Origin: Nectonema munidae
Lineage: Eukaryota > Nematomorpha > Nectonematoida > Nectonematidae
Assembly (NCBI GenBank): GCA_030549495.1
Contig: JAUIRK010000305.1
Span: forward strand, 186,001 to 250,000
Direction: 5' to 3'
Length of the DNA: 64,000 nucleotides
Shown here: one piece after another, positions 51,720-63,275 of the stretch
Layout of the letters: each line of letters opens with the position of its first letter
Numbering within the stretch: the stretch's first letter is position 1
Made by a program: the position numbers and the translations under genes
Notes under the pieces: generated by a model
Told to the model about the DNA's origin: nothing
Databases searched by the model: none
Seen by the model: only the letters and a program-made list of their open reading frames with translations

Positions 51720-54391
51720 TATAAATTCAAAAATGGCATTTACATGGATACCTATATAATTATTAGAAATTGCACAGAATTCCTTGAACATATCTCAAAA
51801 TTATTACCCGACTTTATGGTTTTTTTTAAAATTGTCATTCAAATTGCCTGACTTTTTAATGAATTTTCTTAAATACATGGAGTCGAACTTTTGTAAGTAC
51901 TAGGAGTCGGAATGGGATATTTTACCTCGGACTCAACAGCCCTAAGGGTAGGCCAGTTTAAAATAATTTTACCATTTCTTTTCAAAAATCAATCGAATTA
52001 ATAAACAAGCGTCAAGTGCATTTTAGGAAAATATGGTTTGATTCTGAAAATTTTAATTGTTATACTTTCTTAAAATATTGTAAAAAGCGAGTGTTAGTGT
52101 TTAAAAAATAAATATAACATGCAATAAAAATAATTACGGCATTAAATAAGAAACTAATACTACAAAAATAAAACAATATAAAAAATCTTTATTTTTAGAC
52201 AAAAAATGTCATTTATCTATGAATTAGAAGATATTTTTAAATGCAAATTTTTTTACAGGTTTCCTCTGGAAATCAAATTTTAGCCCTTTAGAAAGTTTAA
52301 AGAAAATATCATTCATAGCCATAATAAAAGTCAGATATAAAAAAATGCCTCAAAAAAGATCGATTCAAATTACATAAAATATATCCTTTTATACTAAATT
52401 TAGCTTTTGAAATTATTTTCTTATAAATTTAGCTTTTTAAATTGGTTAATTATAGTAAAAAAATATTGAAATATCAATTAATCAAATTGTAAATTAATTG
52501 TATTTATAAAATTTTTAACTTAGCGTCTATATGAACGCTCTTGAAAATATATATTTCTATAAAGTTTAAAATATATAACGCTTTTCTATACATTAATTGA
52601 TAAAAATTGTTGCTTTAATTAATAATCTTTTTTAGTTTGATTAATATTCGCCACAAAACTTTCTTTAACGATGATTCCAAAAATCTTCTTTAAATTAAAC
52701 TAATTTTTATTTTAAATCAACTATGCTTATTTCATTTTGTACTTTGTTTTGATCACTACACTTTAAAAATGTTCTGAATTGTCAATTGAATTAGTAATTT
52801 GTCCAGGAAAATTAGTTTTTTTCTAAAAATCATTTCTGTCAAATTTTTACGAAAAATCATTTATTTTGGTTATCCAACAAAGAAGTGGGGAAATATGTAG
52901 TTACAGAAGAAGAAAATAGTAAAATATAAATTGTCTTCTTGTATATTTTAATTTATTAAAGTTTAATCACGACTTGAAAACTTATTGAAAAAATAAGCGT
53001 TAATCAAAAAAAGTTTTAACAGTAATTGAAAAGTCATCCTTTAAATAGTAGTAATCTTATTAAGACCTATATAATTTTAAAAGGAAGTGCGTATCTTGAT
53101 TAAATGGAAGATTTCCTATGTTCCAATGAAATATGAAGTGGTGTATGATCAAATATTGTTTGTTTCATAACAGATTTTGACCCTGAACAAGAAGTTCCTC
53201 CTTTGTAAATGGAAAATCTTCAAACTTTTAGCTTATCAGCTAACAATCATCATTTCACTAATTGCAGACATACCAATATGTAAATATTTAGTAACTATTA
53301 ATATAATTTGATAATATAATTTAACCATATTTTCCGTTAGCATCAAAGAGAAGGATATATGCAATTTTTTTTAAATTGAACAAATAACATCATGAAATAT
53401 TTCATGAAGAAACCAACTTTTAAAGAAAGATTTTTAAAGAAATATTCATAGTGAATATCTATTTAAACCAGATGATACAAAACGTGATACTGATAAAAAA
53501 ACATCAAAAATATTCTAATAAAAATGTTTTAAGTTTTTGTAAATTAAGTCCAATATATTTAACTTTTTTGCTCATAGGTGAAATATTTTCAGTGAATTAA
53601 ACACAAAAATTTAGTTTATAAAATAAATTAGGTCAATATTTATAAAATAAATTATGGAATTAGAATTAATATTGAAAAAAAAGATATTTTTTTGCAGACT
53701 TATTGTCGAAAACTTTGGTGCAAAATTATTTTATTTTACAACGCTATTGACAATTTTTTAGGTTTTAAAATCTATTTTTTAAGAAATTTACTTTTCATTA
53801 ATTTTTTTTCAAAGTGTAGTTAAGGCAACAAAATTCTCTATATACTGTCATCTCTTTGATGACAAGATTCAACCCGTTTAATGGCAGAAAGACTATAATA
53901 TCCTATAGTCAGAACTATTATAAATATTTTTTTAAATATTTGCTTACCTAATGACTCGTTATTTTTGAGATTAAATCTATTTATATTTTTAAATTTAACT
54001 CATAATTTTAGTAAAAGTTGTCTATAACTGGGAAAAATATTCTGCACTCAGATTTAAGATGGTTTGAAGTTAGGCAATTTTTAACCTATTTTATAGTCGA
54101 GGGTATTGTTTTTATAAGGCATAGTATATGTAGTTTTTAAGCATTAAGAAACTCGCTAATGCCCGTACTTAAGGTTAAAAAAGTTTCTAAAAGTTTTTAT
54201 AGTCAGCCTGATTTTATTGAACTCTGTAAACCTGTTTATCAACTAGGAACCCAGCCTATCTAGTATTTTAAAACAATTATAACTAGATGATTTAAGTTGA
54301 TTCAACTGGATATTTTTATAGCTTAGTTTTTTTAAGTTTTTTAGGTTGTTTTGTATTTTTTATTTTATATCCGTATAAATCTGTTTTTAAA
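51720..54391. other. Head-to-head interval between DDX52 and PSMD6
   Basis: Very A+T-rich. It should contain the missing 5' exon(s) of DDX52 on the minus strand and the promoters of both genes, but I could not place either. No transposon ends were recognised. Confidence 0.4.
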
Positions 54392-57300
54392 ATGTCGTTG
54401 ATGCTTAGTTTCGAATTAGCTCAGTTACAATCTCTTTTCCAGTCTAAAGCAAATGAAAAAGAACAAAATCTCAATAAAATACTTTCTGAAATTAAAGAAA
54501 AAGGTTTTATATTTATTTTTTATAATGTTTGAAATTATATCTATACTAATGAAATACAAATTCTTAAAATATATAATTTTACTTTTTTGCAAATGTAAAC
54601 ATTTTGGTCAGAGCGAGTGCTAAAGATAGATTTTGCTGAACGTTTAGTCTACAACAAATGATAAAAAAGGGGAAATTAAAAATTAAGAATAGCAAGTACA
54701 GCTGTTCTTAAAATATCAAGCCTAAATTATTTACATAGAATGGCTATTTTGGTTAGATGCTGGATTCAATGACTTAAAGTCTTGGGTTCAACACCATATT
54801 AATGCTACCAATCTCATAATTCGATACAAGATCCACAAGTGTCATTTTTCAATAAAAACCCCACAATACCCATACTTTTACATAGACATTTTTTCTGGTA
54901 TAAGATAAAGCTCTTCAATAAATATTCTCTCTTATAAAAAAACAAATTAAAAAAATTGATTATAAAATTTTTAACATAATTTTTCATAATCATAGTAGTT
55001 CTCAAAGTAAAATAAAATTGCTAACAATGTAAAAATATATTTTGATAAATTAGTTATCATAATATACCTATTAACTAAGCTAATTTTTGGAGAAAACCGT
55101 ATGAAATATTGCCAAGATAAACTTTTAAATTTATTTTAACTAAAAAAATTTTTATTCAAAATTTTATATTGGAAAAGAAGGATGGACATAAAATCTTTTT
55201 TAATGGAAAAACGAATAATTAAATATCTTTTTCTGGATCTCATTAGATGATTACTTGAATCTCATAATATTAACTGAATCATATTTTATTATTCGTTTTT
55301 CCATTCTGCTATTCTCTATATATGCCTTATTATAAGTTGAAATAATAAATAGTATTTTCATATAGATTATTTTGTTTTAAGACATGGCTCCTTATTACAA
55401 AGAGCTATGCATAAAAAATGAATTGATGTTGGATGAAGAGTTGTATGCTTCTTTAAAGTCTAATAATGAAAAAAAGATAAAAGAACTGGATGAAAAAGTT
55501 GAAGACTGCATTAAAAATCGCGGTGATATTGAAGTAAAGAACGCGTTTCTCCTTAAAGCTGAATATTTGTCAAGCATCGGCGATAAAGTACTCATTTTAT
55601 TTTTAATTATTTAAAAGCTTATTAAAAAATTGTGTTTCATCTTTTGTGGAATTTTATTAAATTTCCCACCATGATGACATTCCATTTCTCTATTTCTGTC
55701 GACAGGCGATTAATCGGAATTAAAGAATCTAATGTGCTCACTATAACCTTTACCCCTTCCCAATTGAGGCTAGTAATGCATTTTCCCAATTGAGGCTAGT
55801 AATGCATTTTCCCAATTGAGGCTAGTAATGCATTTTCCCAATTGAGGCTAGTAATGCATTTTCCCAATTGAGTTTTAGATTAAATAATTTTAATTTCTAT
55901 TTGGGGTGCATATCATGAATATGTATAATTGTAGCTCGGAACATATGAAGAACTTCCGCCCCTTATTAGCTAGGGATGGTTGATCTTCATTAGAGCAAAT
56001 TTTATGGCGGATGTTCTCCAATAGATGAAATAAAGGGTGGTAGTACTTCAGGAGGATAATATAAGTTATATGGATGGGATATTTTTTAGATTATATACAT
56101 AGAAAAAAAGGAAGTGAAATCTAATAACAATAATCAGGTTAAGTAATAAGTGAAGTATTATTATATATACCTAGAATTTATGTGGATTGACATGTTTAAA
56201 AAAAAGCTTTTTTTAGTTTATTTTATCATATAAACTTGATCAGTTCAATGTATGAATAATCGCATCTTTGCCACTTAAAGCGAAGCCCTTTTCAAAACTA
56301 AAATTTTTTAGGTTTTTTTATTGGAGTTTTTTCTTTTAATAAAATTTTACAATGAACAAATAAATTTTGCATTAAATATTTTTTTATATTAAATTAATAC
56401 ATAATAATCTCACAGAGGGATGTTCTTCACGAGATTCTATGAAAAGTGGATCTTCATCAGGAGAATCTATCAGGGGTGGATGTTCTTCAGGAAAATCTTA
56501 AGTAGTTCAATTGGGTGTGGAGCTTCTTCAGATTTTACCATTAGGACGGAAGTTCTTCATATGCTCCGTAAACATACTGGAATCGTAAAAAGTGTGTCTT
56601 TAAGTATCAGCATCGGTATCTTATTGGTAAAATTTACTACCCCTCTTCATACTTTTATTTCGTTTCATCGAAATGCATGATCGATTTGAAAAGCTGAATA
56701 AACATAACTGATGGCCATTTAAAATCTAAAAGTTTCAGCCTTTTCTCTAAATTTTGCCCAACGTTACATATTAGATAAAAAAAATTTTATACGGATTTTT
56801 ATGTCTAAAATTTTGACTAAAAATGAAGAATCAGGTTTGATTTTTTAATGAATTTTTTTAGTAAATTGATGATATTTTAAATGTACGTTTAATCTCCATA
56901 CAATTAGTGCTGTGTTATATATGTTGAGGCATTCTTTATTTTTGGAACCCTTAAATTTTACACAGTTTAGAAATAAAATACATGAATGCTTCTTTATACT
57001 TTTATTTTGAATATTTAGTGCTATCTATGCTTCTAAAAAATATTAGCTATGTTTAACACAGAGAACAGTTAAAAACATGCAAAACAATTGTGGGTAATTA
57101 ACCCATTTACCGCCAATGTTCCTAATTTGGAACATAAGTAATTTCATCTTCGTCTGCTTTTTTCAATGACTTTGAATATAAATCGTCTGCGTTTTTTTTT
57201 AGATTCCGTCTGCTTTGCTTGGCCTAAGAAATGATATTTTTGCCTACGTACATTGAATGGGATTTATGTATTCACTATTTATAAGTTACCACTATTTATT

Positions 57301-60300
57301 GTGGCGCGTTTCAAACCTTAGGCAAACTTTAATGCGGTCCATAGCTCAAAATTGTTACTCACCCCTCCCTGGTAACTTGCCATGCTGAGTTTTCATAATT
57401 CGCCAACCAATGGCATGTTGATTATTATCTTTTACTTTTAATATGGTACATTTTTTTTCGTTTTTAAATATTGTATCATTAAAATTATATGGTATAGTTG
57501 TATATTTATTCACTTTCAAACTCTCGTGTCATATTGTCAATCCATCATTCATATATTTTTTCACTTACAATTTTAAGAGGAAGCAAAACTGATCATTTCT
57601 TTTCAGACATTTAGTGATAAATATCATCTAAAACTCAATTGATCAAATGGTATGCTTGCATCAAAATAACATATCGCTACACAAAATTTCTTCTTACATT
57701 GACGAAAGAATGGAATTATCCATTTATGTACTTTTCAAAATATAAATTTGCTTTATTGGGCAGAGCATTCATATGACTATTTTCTATTTAAAGAGTGCTT
57801 ATAATAATTTTTGATTACTCTGATCATCTGTTACTTTAATTATATTTCTTATTTATTTATGCTTAGCTGTCAACTGCTAAATATCTCATTGTTTTTATGT
57901 ATACATCATCAAGAAAAAGCGCTCCTTGACTCGAAATATAGATTGAGAGAATTCAAAGTTGTAGCCTTTTCTCCTCCCCCTCTCCCCAGATATGCAGTTC
58001 CATTATTTTTTCACCAAAGATGTATCTTGCAATTTTATCACTTTTAGGACGAATCGCTGAAAGTATTCACGCAAGCGTATGAAAAGACAACAGCTCTTGG
58101 CCAGAAGCTTGACTTGATTTTGCAATTTCTTCGCATCGGTCTTTTCTACATGGATCATAAGTTGATTATCTCCAATATCGCTAAAGCACAGAAGTTTTTC
58201 TTTTTTTCAAATTTTTTCAAATCTTCCTTTGCGCATGTAAACTATAAGGAAAATATAGGCCGAAAACTTTTGCACAGAATTTTTAATAGATAACATATTC
58301 AAATAATTATTTTGAATAAATTTAGAAAGACAAAAATCAGAAATTTTTGTTAATGAAAAAAAGAATTATTTTAAGATGGTATTTATAATGAATTAATTCA
58401 GTATAAATAAATTTCAATGATCAAAAGATTCTAAAGAAAAAAAATATTAGCTGTGGCTGAAAACATTTGCACTCTACTACATATTTTATATATTTATATT
58501 CTGTTTATGTTTTTTATATAACTACGTTATATATTAAGTTAAGTGTTTTTTCACTTACATGTTTCGTCAATGAAATATCTTTGCAATACCTAAGATTCAG
58601 AATAAGCATAAATGTATGTGATAAGCTTACTTATTTATTACAGGTTCTTTCACATTTATATGAATAATGCAATTATAACTATTTGTTTACATCGTGTTTG
58701 TTATGCAGGTGGGAAATATTACTACGGCCAATATTTCGAGGTGAAAATTTCTTTATATGCATACACATTCAAAGAAGGGGCGGATGTATGGTTTAAAGGT
58801 ATGGCCGGTTAACGAGAATAATTTGCATTAAACTTATTATCTAACGGCCATGACTTTTTAAACAGCTGGTTTTATAAGGGACCTGTTTAGAGAAGTTTTA
58901 CTGTAATTGCTTATTTGAATGGTGACTCAAGTATAGATCTTGTATTTTTGCTGATCAATCTTGTGACTTAACTCTGAAATGCTTATTATGTAGACTTTGG
59001 TTCCTTTAGCTTTGATTTTTATCAATATTTCAGTTTACTTGATCAAGGAGTGGATTGGGATAGAAAGAATCGTTTCAAGGCGTATAAAGCTGTTTATGAA
59101 ATGTCCATACGAAACTTTTCTTCCGCTTCCAGTCTGTACCTTGAAACACTAGCTACATTTACGTCATATGAGTTGATGCCTTATATCACATATGTGAAGT
59201 ACGCTGTCTTATCAGCTCTACTCAACCTTTCAAGAACCAAGTTGAGAGATAAGGTAAGACTCAATAATCGTTTTTAAGCTTAACAAATATATAGATATTT
59301 ATTTATTAAGGTCATTAAAAATTCGGAAGTTTTGCAAGCTCTGCATCAATTGCCACTGATCAAAAATACACTCTTTTCCATATACGAGTGTCGATATAGA
59401 GACTTTTTTCAAAATTTAGGTACTTATGACTTCCTTCAGTTATACTTTTAGTTTACATCCTATTTTCCTTCACATTTTTCATAACTAACGTTATTAGTTC
59501 AATCAATTTAGTTGTTGTTGTTGTTAGCCCCTAGATTATACTATCTTTATATGAGTATAATGTATCAGTTCAAAACAAGGCTTTGTTTAAACTGAGAGAG
59601 TATTTCCATAAAAGCAAATACTCTCAGGGAAAAGTGTAGGATTTTGTTACACTTTCGCAGCAGCAGCGATAAACCAGTGTAATTTCAGCCAACCCGCAAA
59701 AATCAACAATGAGGTAGTGCTGGCTTTTTGCAGGCTTCTACATATGGCTAGAAATAATATATATCTATTTATAATAATAATATGATATATAATACATGTA
59801 GATGAGTTAGATCCAAGCTTCTGCTAAACGGTTTCCCCACAAAGTAAGTAGGTTAACTATTTTGCATGGCTTTGAGTCTCGTGAAAATATGTGGGCAGTT
59901 AAATAAATAATCAATTTAGTTTGATTTTATGTTTAAAATATCTTACAGCTTTTCAAATTTTTGGTTGAATTATAATATTGTTAAGAAGTAGCCTCTTTCA
60001 AATTTATATTTATTGACTTCCCAGCCCTATCTTTTTATGGCACTTATCCTTAAATGCATATAACGTTTTACTCACATCGCTTCATAAGGTTCTTTCGGGA
60101 TCCATCTTTATTATATATTTGTTAAATATATTGTATATGAATTAAGTTCTTTAAAACACTTGATTAACCAGTTAACATCCAGATTAATCAGACGTATCTA
60201 ATGTAAAGCAGATTTGTATCAAAAAATATTTATAAACGTAGACGATTCATATTTTTGTAACGTCGACAATTGTCTACTCAGGTCCTTAACCGGTTAAAGC

Positions 60301-61378
60301 AAAACAACGTTTAGATATTTTAAAAAAATATGTAATTTCAGAATTTTGACTACAAACAACATTTAAACATTTTTTAAAAATTCTTGACCAATTATTTGAA
60401 ATGTTTTTTTACTAAAAAAGATTCGAAAAAGTTTTCTGAAAAGAGCTAATCTTTTTTCTATTCGCTGAAGGGGATTTTGATAACACAATTTCCTCAGATT
60501 TAGTCAAAAAGTTTATTCTGATTTTTAAACGAAATCAATAAATTGGTTTTCTCTTTAATTTATTTATATTATCTGATTTCATGTATATTTATTTTTCATT
60601 AGAGTGTTTTTATTTATTGAATAAAGATTCTCTGTTGCTTGACTAATTTGGCGAATTATTATGCTTCAAAACAAATTCGCCACAATTTAATGTCGCGAAT
60701 AATCATTTCTAACATTTTTAGATATTTAACCTTAAAAAATTGTTTTTACAGTGGTTTTTAATTTATATAGGGAGAATTTTAGATGCTATAAAGAATTTCA
60801 TACAAAAAAATTTGGAACGCTGGAAATTAATTTCGCAGATGTGTAAATTTATGTGTTCTAAAATTTCTTACTATGCAAAAAGGACTTAGGTATATTCAAA
60901 AGGTAAACTGTCAAACCTCAAAACGAAATTTGTTGAGAAACATAGAGAGTGGATGCGGAATGATTTATCGCTTTTTGAATTTCTCTACTAAAAATAATAA
61001 AGTATCCTCTTTCTTTTATTTTTTCTTTTTGCATGGATAAATCATTTGTATTGTTTTTCTTTAATATAATATATGCTTTCATGTAATCGGTCCTGAAAGA
61101 CCTTGTGACTTAATAAACATTTGTTTTTAACTTTTAAAATAAGATCCCCTTTGGGACCTATTTTTTACATTGAGGGTTAAAATGACAGCATGACACATGT
61201 ATCTTTTAGCGGAACTGGAAGAAGATTTGAAGTTTGATAGATTGTTTTGCCAGCATTACCGCTTTTATATCCGTGAAATGCGCATGATTGCTTACTCGCA
61301 AATGTTGGAGTCGTTCAAGAGTCTTAGCTTGTCCTACATGGCAGATACCTTCAAGGTTAGCACCGCTTTTGTCGATAA
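54392..61378 (+). CDS. PSMD6: 26S proteasome regulatory subunit Rpn7 (PSMD6), lid, PCI domain
   Basis: Rpn7 is a PCI-domain subunit of the proteasome lid that degrades ubiquitinated proteins. Six plus-strand exons join in phase: 54392-54503, 55382-55587, 58048-58193, 59034-59253, 59311-59419, 61210-61378 (320 codons). They read LAQLQSLFQS, DMAPYYKELCIKNE, LLKAEYLSSIGDK, KVFTQAYEKTTALGQKLDL with LRIGLFYMD, GVDWDRKNRFKAYKA, LATFTSYELMPYITY, LHQLPLIKNTLFSIYECRY and HYRFYIREMRMIAYSQMLES with SLSYMADTF-V. These match human PSMD6 along its length at roughly half the positions. The family's last 60-70 residues (LSRFIAAGRLHCKIDKV..., ETNRPD) were not found cleanly. A weak candidate is FGGVYLKIHNRV at about 61.57-61.61 kb, out of phase with exon 6. 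Introns carry repeats and a MITE. Confidence 0.93.
55759..55872. repeat. 26-bp minisatellite, 4.4 copies
   Basis: CCCAATTGAGGCTAGTAATG plus CATTTT repeats perfectly from 55759, 55785, 55811 and 55837, with a partial copy at 55863. In the PSMD6 intron after exon 2. Confidence 0.96.
55938..56567. repeat. Inverted repeat with scattered GGATGTTCTTCAGGA motifs
   Basis: GGAACATATGAAGAACTTCC (55938) is mirrored by GGAAGTTCTTCATATG-CTCC ending at 56567. Inside, variants of GTGGATGTTCTTCAGGA recur at roughly 30-40 bp spacing near 55976, 56004, 56038, 56416, 56448, 56477 and 56515. The centre is A+T-rich. The class is unknown; in a PSMD6 intron. Confidence 0.65.
56708..57055. repeat. Dispersed repeat copy 2 (also at 13393-13730)
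   Basis: In the PSMD6 intron after exon 2. Shares TTAAAATCTAAAAGTTTCAG, CTCTAAATTTTGC and GTGCTATCTATGCTTC blocks with the copy in the NACA intron. Confidence 0.65.
57102..57235. mobile_element. piggyBac MITE, sister of 48106-48235
   Basis: TTAA then CCCATTTACCGCCAATGTTCC, with the interior nearly identical to the copy at 48.1 kb. The right end has decayed after TGCTTTGCTTGG and lacks the GGGTTAA terminus. Confidence 0.85.
59511..59872. repeat. Dispersed repeat copy 2 (GTTGTTGTTAGCCCC family)
   Basis: Lies in the PSMD6 intron between exons 5 and 6. Aligns over about 360 bp with the copy in the transporter intron at 29242-29599. Confidence 0.75.
59873..61209. other. Remaining PSMD6 intron 5, nothing recognised
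   Basis: A+T-rich intron sequence between the dispersed repeat and exon 6; no element end recognised. Confidence 0.5.
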
Positions 61379-62138
61379 GTAAGTTTTCTTCTAACTTAGC
61401 ATAAAACAAATCCAGGTCAGGGTAATCTTCTCTTTTTCAGTTCAATAAAATATGTTTCACTCACTTTGCCCTATAACTTCTTCAGTAATAGAGAATCTTC
61501 AAAAAGGCGATCCCATTGAATATAGATATTCTGAATTGAGTTTCTTGTTTTTTTATATTGGATTCCGTGTTTGGTGGCGTGTACCTTAAAATTCATAATC
61601 GAGTGAAGTCACTTTTTCGTTGAAGTGAGTAATTAAATTTCATTTTGGAAGTTTTCGTCCAGTTAAAGTGTTAACATTTTGTTTGTTGTTTTTTAGTAAT
61701 GGATTTGTTAGGTTATAGGTTATTGTATATTATCTTTTACTGTTTGCCTAGCTTATATTTTTGTATGCATGTTTCGTCTTCATGCTTTTCATACCAGAGT
61801 TGGATGCTCGTTGTTTTATAGTGTGACTTTCATCTTAATATGTCGTGTTCACTAATTCTTCACAGTTGTCAGAGATCTGAAAATCATGAACATTTGTTTA
61901 TTATCTAAATATTTACCGTAGGCACACTTTGATTTAATGTCAATATATTAATAAAATATAAAAAAAGATCAACTTCCGCGATAAAATATCTAAAAGAAAT
62001 TTACCCTGTTTTAAACGAATTAAACAGAAAAAACTAAATTTAAATTGTTAAAAACCAGTTCTTAGTTTTCAAAGAATATCTTTTTTGATTGTGAAGCATC
62101 TCTAGTCTCTACTATTTTGAACTACTTGTAATATTTTG

Positions 62139-62575
62139 TAGAAAATTTTCTCTTCTGAAGATGAAATGAAATCATTGCAAAGTTTAACTCCTCGTTCTTC
62201 TCCATCGTCTACAACAGATAAGCTATTGATAATTTGATAGTTATCAATTATTTGTTAATTATTTTTATTATCTATTGAATATTTGATATTTGTCAATTCG
62301 ATTGAGATTCAACTCAAAATCACACACTAGGATCACCTCAGCATTCTGAAATAATCGTTTTTATAGTTTCTGAAATTGATGTTACTGGATGCTTATTTCC
62401 TAAACTGAAGCTAAAGAATCTTCTTGCAGAACAAAATCATGTGAGTTTCTCATGCTTTTAACTCTTTAATTGAATCATCTCATTGAAATATTTGGAAGTT
62501 TAAAAACATGCTGAAAAAGCCAGGGTTCAAATAGAAATCCAACAGCTCTTATCTGGCGCTGCATCTTTTGTTTAA
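62139..62575 (+). CDS. Candidate coding exons downstream of PSMD6, unrecognised
   Basis: After a TTTTGTAG acceptor, about 62142-62237 reads KIFSSEDEMKSLQSLTPRSS then PSSTTDKLLII and a stop. A second block from about 62369 to 62438, bounded by TTATAG and a strong CAT|GTGAGT donor, reads SEIDVTGCLFPKLKLKNLLA then EQNH. A third stretch ending at about 62575 reads AEKARVQIEIQQLLSGAASF then V and stop. Residue composition is unlike A+T noise and the last two could form one helical segment, but I could not join them in phase. They may be a small separate gene. No family recognised. Confidence 0.3.
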
Positions 62576-62692
62576 AAATTGTACAGAACTTTGAAATTTT
62601 GGGTCAAGTTGGAGAAATGGATAAAAATATTTATAATATTGTTAACTTTGACAAAAATTTCAGTTGAAAAATATAACATTTTTTTTACTTTT

Positions 62693-63211
62693 TCAAAAAT
62701 AAATTTTCAATTTTATGAAAATAAAATTAAAAATACAAAATACAAAAATTATTGTCCATGAATTTTTTTGGGTGAATTTTTCGCCCATAATTTTTCTCAT
62801 TTCTTTAACATCTGTTTGAAAAGGGTTATTATTTTTGCCTCTTTTAGCGTAAATATTAGTCTGTTCTACAACATGAACATACTTCATACATAGATAAGCT
62901 TTCATATTGAAACAAAAATTTTGGTTCCCAACTTCTTCCAAAGAACTCAGAGATAACTTGTCTGATTTGATCCATTTATCTTTAGAACTTGTTTCGTTAG
63001 GTGCTGAAATTCAAAGTTGTATCTTTAGTTTGCCAGCATTCTCATTGGGCACATCCACCTCATCGAGAATATCATCATACCCTTTTTGATAACTATTTAT
63101 TCCTTTATAGCCAGAAACTGGAGGAACAATAACTAACTCCAATTCTTCATTGCTGTTTTCAATATAATTTTTTGCAGATTCCAAAAATATAAAGCTAGTG
63201 TCGGATTTCAT
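62693..63211 (-). pseudogene. piggyBac transposase, N-terminal part
   Basis: Minus strand from 63211: MKSDTSFIFLESAKNY, an acidic stretch with GYDDILDEVDVPNE, a frame change near 63.0 kb, SSKDKWIKSDKLSLSS, then YVHVVEQTNIYAKRGKNNN and PFQTDVKEMRKIMGEKF. This is the usual order for piggyBac N-terminal domains (acidic leader, W-KS, VEQTNLYA, VEE-RAF-G). It ends before the DDE core. It lies just after, and in the same direction as, the C-terminal fragment at 63276-64000, so the two are pieces of two copies or of a rearranged one. Confidence 0.7.
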
Positions 63212-63275
63212 TTCACCCTTATGCTGTCTTCAAAAAAATTACTGAAAATATCCTTGAGTGAAATTTAACCCATTA

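Noticed and set aside
54742-54812. tRNA-like stretch (TGGCTATTTTGGTTAGATGC and GGGTTCAACACC)
   Set aside because: Resembles A and B boxes, but the anticodon stem does not pair and the T stem is poor. At best a decayed tRNA-derived repeat.
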